A stretch of 64,000 nt of DNA from WHSW01 sp963846165 (GCA_963846165.1 CAWJUU010000005.1:372001-436000); one strand, 5' to 3'. Shown: positions 1 to 8,952, counted from the first letter of the stretch. Notes: generated from the letters alone by a model not told the origin. Numbers and translations: made by a program.

Positions 1-147
1 GAAGCGATCGTCTAACTGTTGCTCGTCGCGCGGGAGAAGCAACGTGCGCTGGCCCGGGGACGGCGACCGGCTTCAGCCCCACACGGTTTACGCGTTGAGG
101 GACCGTCTCCGTGGACAGGCCCACGAAGGCAGCATGCGACGCATCGA

Positions 148-1221
148 TCAACTGTCGAGCAGGGCGGGCAGCGGGGCGGTTAGCGACTCGCATTCGGTCG
201 CCAGTATTTGCCAACTCGCTGGGGCCAGCGGCACGACGCCGCGGGCGGTGAGGTCCGAGTAGCGTCGCTGGCCGCGCTCGCCGGGGACCAGCAACTCGTC
301 GACACCCGGAAGCCGCTCGCCTTCCTTTATCTGGTCGATCTGCGCGTCCATTCGCGCCAGGAACTCGTGCCGGGGCAGAAACGCCTCGACGTCGAGGGCC
401 CAGAGGAAGTTCCCGGGCGCCCCGCCGGCCACCCCTCGCGCGAATCCGGCTCCGCTCAGCACGCCGCCCAACACATCGATGAACAACGCCAGGCCGAAGC
501 CCTTGTGTGGTACATGAGGGCTGCCCAGCGGCGCCATCAACCCACCGTTGAGGAACTCATTCGGGTCGGTGATCGGGAGGCCGGCGTGATCGAAGATGAC
601 TCCTTCCGGTAGCGGCTCGCCCTGCTGGGCAGCGACGCGAACCTTCTGCATCGAGCTCACGGTCGTGGCAACATCGAGGACCACAGGCGGGTGGCGCTGG
701 GCGGGGAGGCCGTACGCGAACGGGTTGGTGCCCAACGTTGCCGTCCGACCGCCGGGCGGAGCGACGAGCGGAGTGAAGTTGGTGCAAGCGAAGCCGATCA
801 GGTCGGCATCGGCCGCCAGTCTGGCGTAGGGCGCGGCGACCAGGAGTTGCCAGTCCCGGACGGCGGCGACGGCCATGCCCTTGCGCTCTCGGGCGCGCTC
901 GATACACCACCGCATTGCGCGCGTCGGCGCGCCAGGCCCACAGCCGCGGTCTCCATCGAGGAGGATCGCGCCGTCCGTCTCCTGCAGCACGCGAATGCGC
1001 GGGCCAGGGTTCAGCTTGCCGTCGCGGTAGAAGGCCGCCAGAGTCTCGAGCGCTGCGACGCCGTGGTCGGAGTGGCCGCGAAGCTCGGACTCGACCAAAA
1101 GCGCGCCCAGTCCCTCGGCGTCCTCGGGTGTCAGATGAAGGCGCTCGAAGGCATCGGCAAGGCAGCGGCGCAGGTCATCGATCCGCACCAGCCGCGCGCC
1201 TTCGGTTTCGTGGTTGACCAT
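148..1221 (-). CDS. Ldh-family (malate/L-lactate-type) NAD(P)-dependent dehydrogenase
   Basis: This 357-residue cytoplasmic protein matches the Ldh_2 family (malate, L-lactate or ureidoglycolate dehydrogenase type) in length and motifs: RGHSDHGV near residue 48, GGRTATLGTNPFAYG at 157-171, and HKGFGLALFIDVLGG in the C-terminal half. These enzymes oxidise 2-hydroxy acids with NAD(P), using a fold unrelated to classical LDH. The segment around residues 121-132 reads RDWQLLVAAPYA where most relatives carry a serine-asparagine-histidine-phenylalanine-glycine motif, so the usual catalytic histidine is not visible and the substrate cannot be named. The ATG overlaps the upstream gene's stop by one base (TGATG), so the two are probably translationally coupled. 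It is the last gene of a three-gene minus-strand operon. Confidence 0.85.
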   Translation of the reverse strand: MVNHETEGARLVRIDDLRRCLADAFERLHLTPEDAEGLGALLVESELRGHSDHGVAALETLAAFYRDGKLNPGPRIRVLQETDGAILLDGDRGCGPGAPTRAMRWCIERARERKGMAVAAVRDWQLLVAAPYARLAADADLIGFACTNFTPLVAPPGGRTATLGTNPFAYGLPAQRHPPVVLDVATTVSSMQKVRVAAQQGEPLPEGVIFDHAGLPITDPNEFLNGGLMAPLGSPHVPHKGFGLALFIDVLGGVLSGAGFARGVAGGAPGNFLWALDVEAFLPRHEFLARMDAQIDQIKEGERLPGVDELLVPGERGQRRYSDLTARGVVPLAPASWQILATECESLTAPLPALLDS

Positions 1222-1634
1222 CAGCCAGCGTCGGCGGGCCTGAGACCTTCGACCGTGTCGCGCAAGACCGCCGTGTCTGCATACACCCGGCCGCGGATCA
1301 GCTTGCCCTCGCTGAACTCATAGATCCATACGTTGTGCACGTCCATGGTCTTGCCGTTCTTGGCTCGCGCCTGGACGTGGACCGGGACAACGATCTGATC
1401 CCCGCCGTCGATGAAGCCCTCCGGAGTCGAGGTGAACTCGTCGAACCACCGCCACAGCTCGCGCGTGAACCAGCCGATAACTGCGTCAGCTCCCCGGAAG
1501 GTGCCCCCGTAGGGGATGGAATCCGGGACCACGAGCTCGCAGTCGGAGTGCAGGACGTCGCGCATGTTGGCGGGGTTGTCCTTGCCCCAGCCCGCGAAGG
1601 CCTGGGCAAGCAACTCGACGTTCGAGGCGCTCAT
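1221..1634 (-). CDS. SnoaL/NTF2-like domain protein
   Basis: This 137-residue protein has the NTF2-like cone fold pattern: an N-terminal helix (SNVELLAQAFAGW), a middle with RGADAVIGWFTREL, and C-terminal strands (MDVHNVWIYEFSEGKLIRGRVYADT). Such single-domain proteins act as small isomerases, cyclases or ligand binders; the sequence does not reveal the ligand. Its start overlaps the stop of the metallo-beta-lactamase-fold gene by four bases (ATGA) and its stop overlaps the start of the dehydrogenase by one base. The three genes therefore form one operon, and this protein may handle a substrate or product of the two enzymes. Confidence 0.8.
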   Translation of the reverse strand: MSASNVELLAQAFAGWGKDNPANMRDVLHSDCELVVPDSIPYGGTFRGADAVIGWFTRELWRWFDEFTSTPEGFIDGGDQIVVPVHVQARAKNGKTMDVHNVWIYEFSEGKLIRGRVYADTAVLRDTVEGLRPADAG

Positions 1635-2737
1635 GTCCCCTCCGTTTCGGTGGACAGGCGTTCGCTGCGCCCGCCGGGCGCGCGCCGCGCCCGCGCGTCG
1701 CGTGCCAGCAGAGCCATGCGGAAGAACGCGTCCACCAGCTCCCGCGGCCCGGCCGGCTTGGCGACGCCGCGGCGGTGGGCGTCGATCGTGCGCACGCTGA
1801 CCAGCGTCCGCTCGGGAGCGAGCCAGTCCGCGAAGCCCAGCTCGGCGATCTCGCCGCCGAGGACGAGCTCGCGCGCCGTCTCGGGGGGCGAGCTTCCGGC
1901 ATCGAGGCGTTCCCCGGCCGCCCGATCGAGCCAGCGCCAGTAGTCGATCAGGCGCCGGACCTCGCCCGGGCCGCAGACCGGACCATGTCCGGGGACGAGC
2001 CGCTCGGCGCCCAGCTCGAGCAGGCGCTCAAGCGCGGCGACCCAGCCCCCGAGTGGCCCGGCCCACATGATCGGGGTGACGCCGATGAAGAGGATGTCGG
2101 CGGCGATCGCGATCCGCGCGTCGGGGATCCAGACGATCAGGTCGCCGGGTGTGTGCGCGGGGCCGACCTCGATCAGGTGAACCTCGCGCCCGCCGACGTC
2201 CAGGTCGAGCTGCCCGGAGAAGGTGCGAGTAGGCGGCACGAGCCGCACCTCGTCGAAGGTGAAGGGCTCGAGCGCCTCGCTCACGTAGGCGGCGATTGCG
2301 GCGACGTCGCCGCGCCGCGGATACGGAACCGGCGTCGATCCGGCCGTCCGCAGGGCGCCTGCCAGCCCGCCGAAGCGCTTCATCTCACCCGGCGACTGCT
2401 TCGCCATCACCTCGGCCGCGGCTTCGGTGGCGACGATCTCGGCTCCCGCCACCTCCTGGTTTCCCCACCAATGATCCCCGTCCGAGTGCGTATTGACGAG
2501 GGTCTCGATCGGTGCCCCCGCGATCAGCGGCTCGATCGCGCCGAGCATTCGGCGAGTGAGACGCGGGTCCCACAGCGTGTCGACCAGCAGCGACGCGCCG
2601 TCGCCGACCACCAGGCCCGCGTTGCTCTCGCCGAGCAGTCCGTTCGGCTGCAGCCAGGCGTGGAGGCCGGGGCCGACCTCGGTCAGACCGCCGTCGAATC
2701 GCGCCGGCCCAGGGTGAAGGGGCGTGACCGCGGGCAT
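1631..2737 (-). CDS. MBL-fold metallohydrolase
   Basis: This 368-residue protein has the metallo-beta-lactamase fold. The metal motif is THSDGDHWWG (residues 83-92); its third position is Asp where the canonical HxHxDH has His, a variant also seen in other members of this subfamily. Later ligands are visible as GPAHTPGDL, AIAADILF and LVPGHGP. The family includes lactonases, sulfatases and thioesterases, and I cannot choose between them. It is the first gene of an operon with a SnoaL protein and an Ldh dehydrogenase (ATGA overlap downstream), which suggests degradation of a small organic acid or ester. The sixty bases upstream show no convincing promoter. Confidence 0.85.
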   Translation of the reverse strand: MPAVTPLHPGPARFDGGLTEVGPGLHAWLQPNGLLGESNAGLVVGDGASLLVDTLWDPRLTRRMLGAIEPLIAGAPIETLVNTHSDGDHWWGNQEVAGAEIVATEAAAEVMAKQSPGEMKRFGGLAGALRTAGSTPVPYPRRGDVAAIAAYVSEALEPFTFDEVRLVPPTRTFSGQLDLDVGGREVHLIEVGPAHTPGDLIVWIPDARIAIAADILFIGVTPIMWAGPLGGWVAALERLLELGAERLVPGHGPVCGPGEVRRLIDYWRWLDRAAGERLDAGSSPPETARELVLGGEIAELGFADWLAPERTLVSVRTIDAHRRGVAKPAGPRELVDAFFRMALLARDARARRAPGGRSERLSTETEGT

Positions 2738-2798
2738 CAGGCCCGTCGAGAGTAGCGCGGTCCGGCGGGCCGGCCGTTGAGCACGCCCTGGGGCAGAG

Positions 2799-3416
2799 CT
2801 ACGCGGCCTTGTCCCGGCGCAGGCGGTAGAAGCGCTCGTCGAATTTGAATCGCCGCGAGAGCGCGTCGGGCTCAGTGTCCGCGACCTCGACGTCGATCAC
2901 CTGCCAGCCTGGGAAGGCGCGTTCCACATCGCCGCGGCTGGCCCCGCGCGGCAGCGGCCCCCTGCGTCGGGGCGCGAAGCAGTCGAGCAGCACGGTAGCG
3001 TCGTCGGCGGCGATCGCGCTCACCTCCCTGCCCATCGCCTCGCGCTCGACGTCGGTGAGTCCGTGGAAGGTCCCGGTGTCCAGCACCAGCCGAAAGTCGG
3101 AACGAATGCCGGCGCGCCTGAGCGCGGTCGCGTCGCCATGCACGAGATGCACCTCGACGCCGGTCTCGCGGACTCGCTTGCGCGCACGACGCAGCGCTCT
3201 CTCGACGATGTCGACGCCGGTCACCTGCCAGCCCCGCTTCGCCAGCCGCACGCCCCAGACCGCGCTGCCGGTTCCCAGGTCGAGCGCGGGACCGTAGGGC
3301 GGCTCGCGCCGGTCCTCGTCGCGGGCCACCAGCAGAAGCTTGCCGGCGAAGGGCGGATGCTCGGCGAGGGCCTCCCATGGTTTGAAGCCGATCGCGTAGG
3401 CAAGCCTGTAGTTCAC
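2799..3416 (-). CDS. class I SAM-dependent methyltransferase
   Basis: I start this gene at the GTG (VNYRLAYAIG) two bases after the stop of the upstream hydrolase; the longer open frame upstream lies wholly inside that hydrolase. The 205-residue protein carries the SAM-binding glycine loop ALDLGTGSAVWG, an acidic residue at the end of strand 2 (VTGVDIVERA), and a post-motif VLDTGTFHGL. It resembles small thiopurine-type or methyltransferase-domain-25 enzymes acting on small molecules. It follows an alpha/beta hydrolase and a cupin with almost no spacing, so the three are likely cotranscribed. The substrate is unknown. Confidence 0.8.
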   Translation of the reverse strand: MNYRLAYAIGFKPWEALAEHPPFAGKLLLVARDEDRREPPYGPALDLGTGSAVWGVRLAKRGWQVTGVDIVERALRRARKRVRETGVEVHLVHGDATALRRAGIRSDFRLVLDTGTFHGLTDVEREAMGREVSAIAADDATVLLDCFAPRRRGPLPRGASRGDVERAFPGWQVIDVEVADTEPDALSRRFKFDERFYRLRRDKAA

Positions 3417-3418
3417 GC

Positions 3419-4318
3419 CTACCTGCTTCCGGCCGTTGCGTCCACAGCGGCGCGAATCGCTCCCAGGAAGGCGTCGGGCCGCTCGACGTGGGGAACGTGG
3501 CCGGCGTCGTCGATCACGCGCAGCGGCCAGCCGCGTCGGGTGCTCGCTCCCTCGGCAAGCTCCAGCGGTACAAAGCGATCGTGCCTGCCCCAGACGAGCT
3601 CCGTCGGCACCGCGATGCGGCGAAGCTCGGCGTCGGGAACCTGCTTGGTGCCGCTCCCGATCAACCCCCTCATCGTGCGCTTGACGTGCGGGACCGTCGC
3701 CCGAGCTTGGGTGTAGGCGCTGAATGCCTCGAGCCACTCCGGATCTTGCGCCCTGGTCCGGTCGAAGTCGAAGAACGCCCAGCGGTCGAACCGCTCCGCG
3801 TTTCGCTCGGTGGGGCGCAGACCGAATCGGATCGCCACCACCCGGAGCCCGAGCGGCATGCGATACGGCCCGATCCCGGGAGCAGCGTAGACAACGAGAC
3901 GCCGGATGAGCTCGCGACGCCGTGCCGCGAAGCGGACGGCGAGGCTTCCCCCGATCGAGTGCGCGATCAACGCCGGTGGTTCGGAGCATGTCAGCCGCAC
4001 GAGTTCAGCGAACCAGTCGCCGAAGGTCACCGCGTCGAGCCGGCCGACCGCGTCGGACTGGCCGAGGCCGGGAAGGTCCGGGACGATCACGCGGTGGCGC
4101 TCGGCAAGGCGGGAGATCACGGGCCCCCAGACCACGCCGCCGCACTCGATCCCGCCATGGAGGAGAACGACCGGGGGCCCATCGCCGCCCTCGAGCACGG
4201 CCGTTAAGGCGCCGGCGAGCCATAGCCGGCGCTCGCTGACGGGGAGCCCGGCCAACAGCCGTTCGCGGGCGCCCCACGTGGACGCCCGCGACGTCATCGG
4301 GCGAAGCAGCGTGGTCAT
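3419..4318 (-). CDS. alpha/beta-fold hydrolase
   Basis: This 299-residue hydrolase has VVLLHGGIECGG (oxyanion hole), the nucleophile elbow AHSIGGS, an acid in LVWGRHDRF and the catalytic histidine in DDAGHVPHVERP. The ATG I use overlaps the stop of the upstream cupin frame as TGATG, which fixes the boundary. The apparent continuous cupin-hydrolase fusion in this frame exists only because the cupin contains a +1 shift (see that entry). The substrate is not predictable. The gene sits in a cupin, hydrolase, methyltransferase operon. Confidence 0.85.
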   Translation of the reverse strand: MTTLLRPMTSRASTWGARERLLAGLPVSERRLWLAGALTAVLEGGDGPPVVLLHGGIECGGVVWGPVISRLAERHRVIVPDLPGLGQSDAVGRLDAVTFGDWFAELVRLTCSEPPALIAHSIGGSLAVRFAARRRELIRRLVVYAAPGIGPYRMPLGLRVVAIRFGLRPTERNAERFDRWAFFDFDRTRAQDPEWLEAFSAYTQARATVPHVKRTMRGLIGSGTKQVPDAELRRIAVPTELVWGRHDRFVPLELAEGASTRRGWPLRVIDDAGHVPHVERPDAFLGAIRAAVDATAGSR

Positions 4319-4699
4319 CACGTCGCCGCGCTGGCACGCATGTTCTCCATCACCACCGGGATCGTCTGCCCGAGGACGTCCGTGGGGCTGAATTCGACGA
4401 TCTCCGCTCCCGGCGTAGTGAACCGGTGTGTGGCCAGGCGGGACGTAGTAGGCGTCGCCGGCCTCGTAGAGCTCCTCGCGATCGGAGAACCGGAAGCCCA
4501 CCTTCCCGCGCAGCACGTAGCCCCAGCGCGGCAGCTGGCAGCGATCGTCGGGCAGGCCGCGGAACAGGTCCGCGAGGTCCGCGTCCGCGGTGTGCGACTC
4601 AAAGCAGACCGAGTAGCCACCCTCGAGGTGCTCGATGCGCACGTCGAGGCCGTCAGTCGTGACGGCCTCGGACGCTGTCTCTCTGGATACTCGCGGCAT
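4318..4699 (-). pseudogene. cupin-domain protein, frameshifted
   Basis: The frame opens with ATG behind a good Shine-Dalgarno (GAGGAGG, about 8 bases upstream) and encodes a cupin: LPRWGYVLRGKVGFRFSDRE, then AGDAYYVPPGHTPVHYAG. At the CCC run 4409-4411 the frame shifts; removing one base joins it to AEIVEFSPTDVLGQTIPVV, the expected C-terminus, which stops at 4318-4320 and overlaps the hydrolase start. The restored product is about 126 residues. As written, the cupin reads on into the hydrolase. A sequencing or assembly indel is as likely as real inactivation. Confidence 0.75.
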
Positions 4700-4809
4700 T
4701 TTCTGCCTCCTCGTGGTCTTTTGTACCGGGGCCCGAAGCTACGGCGGAGCCCGTGCGCCGCGCATCGGCCAAACCACCCAACTTCCGCCCGCGAGCGGCG
4801 TGGGTGATT

Positions 4810-6468
4810 TCACCCAGCACGGCTCAGACGAGCCGGTGTTCGTAGTGCGTAGGTTGTGGCCGCTGCGCGCGAGGAGACGCCGAGCTTGGCGAAGATGTTG
4901 CTCACGTGCCGGTCCACCGTCCTCACACTGAGGACCAGCTCACCGGCGATCGCCTTGTTGGTCTCGCCGCCGGCGAGGTGGCGCAGCACCTCGAGCTCAC
5001 GCTCGGTCAAGCCATGGGCATTTCTGGGCGCGGCGGTCAGGGTGAGCGAGTCGACCCGCGCGAGGTCCGGCGCCGCCCCCAGCTCCGCGAACGCGGCGCG
5101 GGCGGCCTCCAGCTCGAGTTCGGCCGTGTCCTCGTCACCCAGGGCGCGGCAGGCGAGCCCGACCAGCTCGCGCACGTGCGCCGCCTCGTAGGGCACGTCG
5201 AGTTCCTGCCAGGTCTTTCCCGCGTTGCGGAGCGCAGACCAGCGCGTCCCGTGGGTCACCCTCGGCCAGGGCCACCGCGCCGTCGGCTTGCGCGGCGGTC
5301 GCCCCAAGGGCGCCGCGTCTCATGGCCCGCCGGCGATCTCCTCCAGCTCGCGGCAGGCGCTACGCGCCTCCGCGACGTCGCCGACGGCGAGCATGATCTC
5401 GACGTAGGCGGGCAAGAGGCGCGCGCGCTTACAGCGGTTCCGTGGTCTCACCCACCGTGCGGCGGATCGCAGCGGCGGCAGCGTCGGGCTTCCCCTGGAC
5501 CAGGCGCAGAAGGGCAAGGCCCGGCTGCGGTTCACGCCCGCACCCGCTCGCCTCACGGTAGGCCTCCTCGGCCTCCGCGAGCTTGCCCTGCAGGCGATGG
5601 ACTTCTCCCTGCAGGTAGGCCGCCTCGCCGGCGGCCGGCCGGTTGTTCCCGCGCACGCTGCGCTCCTCGGCCCGCCGCGCCTCCTCCAGCGCCTGCGGCC
5701 ACGCCCCCCGAAGCTGCATGATCTCGGCGCGGTGCACGCGGCAGCGTCCGGTGAAGGCCACCAGGTCGGGCTGGCGCTCGCACCAGCCCGTCAGGGCGGC
5801 GGTCCACTCCTGCGCGCGCCGAAGCTCGTAGGCCTCCTGGCAGGCGAGGATCACGCCGCAATAGACGATGCCGGTGACGATCGGCGACAGCTCGTCGGCG
5901 CTGGCGGCCAGCATGGCCTCATCCAGCAGTCCAAGGCCCTCCTCGATTCGCCCGTGCTGGATCAGGATGTGGCCCTGCTCGTGGACGGCGAGGGCGAACA
6001 GGTCGCGGTCGCCGAACTGCTCACCCACCTCAGCAGCGTTGGCTACGGTGGCGACGGCCGCCTCCCAGTCCCCACCGGCCTCGTGTTGGAAGCGAGCGGC
6101 ACGAGCAGATAGCCCTGCTCGACGCAGGCACTCCCCTCGCGCTCGACCAGCCGCTGCGCGCGCCCGAGCCACCCGCTGGCGCGGCCCATCTCCCCTCGGA
6201 CCGCGAGCTGCATTCCCACCCAGATCGCGCAGCGGGCCGCGCGCAAAGCCTCTTTGGCGTCCACGTAGTCGTGATGGGCGCGCTCCAGGGCCTTGAAGTA
6301 CTCGTCCTCGTCGCCAAGCATGAAGGCCGAGGTCGCCACCAACTCCAGGTCCTTGGCTCCCAGGGGCTCCGCGCGATCGGCGGCTGACAGCGACTCGTAC
6401 GCATCCACCCATGCCTGGCTTGCGTAAGACTCACGCCCCCGTTCGAGGTCGGCAGCGGCATCCATCAC
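4810..6468 (-). pseudogene. LuxR-family regulator with TPR-like region, multiply frameshifted
   Basis: Read across frames, this is one regulator of about 550 residues. The N-terminus (MDAAADLERGRESYASQAWV) and middle helical repeats (WEAAVATVANAAEVGEQFG, AEIMQLRGAWPQALEEARRA) match a known actinobacterial family of helical-repeat LuxR proteins. The C-terminus has the LuxR helix-turn-helix LTERELEVLRHLAGGETNKA with SVRTVDRHVSNIFAKLGVSS. The frame breaks at about 6095, 5431 (an extra base making a stop inside the ETTEPLKRA region), 5330 and 5240. Each break needs only one or two bases to repair, and the protein on both sides is well preserved. The final open frame alone would give a short LuxR HTH protein. 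The divergent promoter region above 6468 is only 60 bases long. Confidence 0.75.
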
Positions 6469-6527
6469 GTGTAATTATCGTCGCCACGCGCCCGCCTGGT
6501 CCGTAGGCGTGTGCTTGGGTAGCGCCC

Positions 6528-6710
6528 CTAAGCGCTGCGCTTATTGAATCCCCGCATCGCGGCCACCATGCCGACCATCAGCATCGAGACCAGCAGGATC
6601 AGGCCGACGTACTCGACCGTGCCCTGACCGCGCTCGTCGGCGAGGCGCCGGCGCAGGCGCCAAACGAGGTCGTGAGCGACCACGTGCCCGTGGACGAACG
6701 GCTGTTGCAT
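6528..6710 (-). CDS. Flp-like type IVb prepilin
   Basis: This 60-residue protein has a basic leader (RLRRRLADERG), then QGTVEYVGLILLVSMLMVGM, a single hydrophobic helix, and a short tail (FNKRSA). Cleavage after the Gly of DERG would leave Glu at +5 and Tyr at +6, the signature of Flp/TadE-class prepilins processed by a prepilin peptidase. An AGGAG box sits five bases before the ATG. No Tad secretion ATPase, peptidase or assembly gene lies in this window, so it is an orphan pilin here. A second copy lies at about 8988-9122, and the DNA encoding the helix is about 97 percent identical between the copies. Confidence 0.75.
   Translation of the reverse strand: MQQPFVHGHVVAHDLVWRLRRRLADERGQGTVEYVGLILLVSMLMVGMVAAMRGFNKRSA
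6549..6643 (-). repeat. prepilin-core DNA repeat, copy 1
   Basis: About 95 bases encoding the processed N-terminus and hydrophobic helix of the prepilin recur at 9009-9103 in the same orientation with about three mismatches. The flanks diverge immediately on the leader side. Confidence 0.85.
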
Positions 6711-6800
6711 CGTTCTCCTTCCGTCGAATGGATCGGAGCGATGCTGGCCCGGCCCGCTCGCGAATCTAGACCCGGGTGCCCCAAGTGAGGGGCGTGGACG

Positions 6801-7251
6801 TCAGGAGATGCGCGCGGCCGGGCGTCGAGTAAAGAGCGTTCGAGTTCCCCGGCGCGCCAGTACCTGCTCCAACCGCCCGAGGCTGTCGCTCCAGCCCTGT
6901 TCGTGGAGCGCAAGGCGTCGCTTCGTGGCGAACTCGCCCTGGGTGAGGAAAACGTCGGTCCGCTCACCTCGATCCCGGAGAGTCAGCGTGACCACCCGTC
7001 TGCCGATCGTCGGGATCAGGCGGAATCCCATCGAAAGGTGTACGCCAGACGGGCGGGCGGATCGATCTCCCGGAACGCACCTGAGAGGTAGAAGAGATCG
7101 CCATCCGGTGGCTGCATCGCGATCCGGTAGCTGCCGCCGACGCGCAGATCGAGCTCGACCCTGGGAGCGGTGAAGCCGCGGGGGCCCCACCACTCGCGAG
7201 CTCCCCGGATCGCTCAGCGCCCTGTACACGGCCGCGCGGGGGGCGACACGA
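6801..7251 (-). pseudogene. SRPBCC (AHSA1-type) domain protein, frameshifted
   Basis: The three frames together spell an activator-of-Hsp90-like SRPBCC protein of about 150 residues: VYRALSDPG, then EWWGPRGFTAPRVELDLRV and GGSYRIAMQPPDGDLFYLSG in a second frame, then VVTLTLRDRGERTDVFLTQG and HEQGWSDSLGRLEQVL back in the first. The WWGP motif and the terminal GW-x-LxRLE are family hallmarks. Breaks fall near 7235, 7207 and 7015. Such proteins bind hydrophobic ligands and often sit beside ArsR or ECF regulators; neither is immediately adjacent here. It lies just downstream of a DUF1059 gene on the same strand. Confidence 0.7.
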
Positions 7252-7278
7252 GGGCCCCGTCCGTCGCCGGCGGACGTC

Positions 7279-7441
7279 TCACACCTCCTCCGCCGCCGCG
7301 ACGATGTCCTCGCGGGCGACCTTCCCGACCAGATCCGGGTGAGCCTCGGCGATGTGGGCGCTCCACATTCGCCACGAGCTCGTCGTCGTCCGCGCCGCCG
7401 ATCACGACCTCATCCCTCTCACACTCGAACTCCTTGGCCAT
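7279..7441 (-). pseudogene. DUF1059 small protein, frameshifted
   Basis: The ATG at 7441 has GGGAG five bases upstream and begins MAKEFECERDEVVIGGADDD, typical of the roughly 55-residue DUF1059 family. After VANVER the frame shifts at a GGG run near 7357; deleting one base restores HIAEAHPDLVGKVARED and a TGA at 7279-7281. The biochemical role of the family is unknown. An intact paralogue lies at 8283-8453, on the other side of the BTAD regulator. Confidence 0.7.
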
Positions 7442-7528
7442 CGTCACTCCCTTCTGTCGTTGGGAAGGCGATGGTCGCGCTCGGGCGTTTCCCCGGCCTT
7501 TCGTCGACCTTTCTAAGCTTGGTCGGCG

Positions 7529-8299
7529 ATGGGGGAATTGCGAGTGACGCGAATCCAGCTCTGCGGCCGGCTCGTCGTGGAGCTGGACGGCAGGCGGGTC
7601 GAGGACGCGCTACCGGGTGCGAAGGGCAGGCTGCTGTTCGCCTACTTGGTGCTCAACCGGGATCGGCGGATGAGCCGGGACGAGCTGCTGACAGCCGTCT
7701 ACGGGGAGGAGGCCTCGCCCGACCAGCATCCGAGCCTGAGCGTCCTGCTCTCGAAGCTGCGCAGCGTCATTGGTCACGAGCTCCTGGCCGGGCGATCGGA
7801 GATCGAGCTCGTGCTGCCCCGTGATGCCTTCGTCGACGTCGAGGCCGCTCGAGAGGCGCTGCACCGGGCCGAGTCCCACGTCGCGGCGGGCGAGTGGGCC
7901 GAGTCCTGGGGGCCCGCGGGCGTCGCCTACCACGTGGCCCGCAGGCCGCTGCTCCAGGGCGAGCACCGCCTCTGGCTCGAGGAATGGCGGCGTCGACTCG
8001 AGGACGTCCAAATACGTGGGCTCGAGTGCTTCGCGGCAGCGAGGCTTGGCCTCGGCGGCCCGGCGCTGTCCCAGGCCGAAGATTGCGCACGCCGGCTGAT
8101 CGAGCTTGCCCCGTACCGCGAGACCGGTCACCGGATCCTGATGGAGGCGCTCGAGCGGCGCGGGAATGTCGCCGAGGCGCTGCTCGCCTACGACCGCGTG
8201 CGCGTGCTGCTGCGCGACGAACTCGGCATCGCCCCCAGCCCGGCCGTGCAGAGCGTCCACAGGCGTCTGCTGGGCGAGACGACTACGACGTCGGCTTAG
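7529..8299 (+). CDS. BTAD-domain (SARP/AfsR-type) transcriptional regulator
   Basis: This 256-residue protein has a winged-helix DNA-binding domain at residues 1-95 (IQLCGRLVVELDGRRV, then RGRLLFAYLVLNRDRRMSRDELL in substance) followed by a bacterial transcriptional activation domain (WRRRLEDVQIRGLECFAAA; ERRGNVAEALLAYDRVRVLL; DELGIAPSPAVQSVHRRLLG). That is the minimal SARP architecture with no ATPase domain. SARPs activate secondary-metabolite or neighbouring genes by binding direct repeats. Its 3' end overlaps the convergent DUF1059 gene by 17 bases. No biosynthetic cluster is obvious nearby, so the target is unclear. Confidence 0.85.
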   Translation: MGELRVTRIQLCGRLVVELDGRRVEDALPGAKGRLLFAYLVLNRDRRMSRDELLTAVYGEEASPDQHPSLSVLLSKLRSVIGHELLAGRSEIELVLPRDAFVDVEAAREALHRAESHVAAGEWAESWGPAGVAYHVARRPLLQGEHRLWLEEWRRRLEDVQIRGLECFAAARLGLGGPALSQAEDCARRLIELAPYRETGHRILMEALERRGNVAEALLAYDRVRVLLRDELGIAPSPAVQSVHRRLLGETTTTSA

Positions 8300-8453
8300 G
8301 GACCTCCTCCGCCTGCGCCAGGATGTCCGCGCGAGAAACCTTGCCGGCGAGATCCGGATGGTCCTCCCGCATGTGTTCTTGCGCCTTCTGCCAAAGCTCT
8401 TCGTCGTCGTCGCCCTTGACGACGTAGCCACAGACGCAAGGGATCTGCTTCAC
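8283..8453 (-). CDS. DUF1059 small protein
   Basis: From a GTG start this 56-residue protein reads VKQIPCVCGYVVKGDDDEEL and continues EHMREDHPDLAGKVSRADIL, a full-length DUF1059 member. The CxC pair near the N-terminus could bind metal, but the family is uncharacterised. It is too short to stand out by length; family similarity supports it. It converges on the BTAD regulator with a 17-base overlap and is a paralogue of the broken gene at 7279-7441. Confidence 0.7.
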   Translation of the reverse strand: MKQIPCVCGYVVKGDDDEELWQKAQEHMREDHPDLAGKVSRADILAQAEEVPKPTS

Positions 8454-8634
8454 GCCCTCATCGTATCCGGGATAGACCTGAACACGGAGCCACAGCTGCT
8501 CCAAACGCAAGGCGACGCTCCAGCTCACGGCAGAGGACTGCAGCGTCGCTTCAAGCTCGAAAGCTCGGCGAAAAGTTCGCGAAATGGGCAGCTGCGACTC
8601 TCGGGTCAAAGACCGAAAGGAGCAGCGATACGTC

Positions 8635-8952
8635 ATGGCAACATTCGCCCTCATCGCCGAGCATCCGCCCGACCTCTGCCCAACCTCCAATGCTCAGACG
8701 CGGCAGATACTGAAGGAGGGTGCCAGCCAGATCCCGCAACTCGCCGAGCAACTCGGGGTCGACATCGGCACGCTACGCATCTTCGGCCCCGACCACATCA
8801 TCCTCGCGATCGTCGATGCGGACGACATTGATTCGGTCAGGAACTTCGCCCTCCAGAGCCGCCTGATGCAGTGGAACACGGTGAAGATCCACGCCACCTA
8901 CTCGATCGAGGAGGCGGTCGCGATGATCGACGATGTGGAGGCCATCTTCTAG
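8635..8952 (+). CDS. DUF3303-like / GYD-type small protein
   Basis: I start at the ATG giving MATFALIAEHPPDLCPTSNA; an AGGAG lies 13 bases upstream. The 105-residue protein continues FGPDHIILAIVDADDIDSV and LMQWNTVKIHATYSIEEAVA, the pattern of a small ferredoxin-like-fold domain seen in DUF3303 and GYD proteins, whose role is unknown. It stands alone between a DUF1059 gene and a prepilin gene on the opposite strand. Confidence 0.65.
   Translation: MATFALIAEHPPDLCPTSNAQTRQILKEGASQIPQLAEQLGVDIGTLRIFGPDHIILAIVDADDIDSVRNFALQSRLMQWNTVKIHATYSIEEAVAMIDDVEAIF

Noticed and set aside
1..147. Tail of an upstream gene ending at the TAA near base 15
   Set aside because: Only four or five codons would be visible, too little to support.
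3419..4699. Natural cupin-hydrolase fusion protein
   Set aside because: The cupin C-terminus is present in another frame and ends in a TGATG overlap with the hydrolase start, so the apparent fusion is produced by one extra base.
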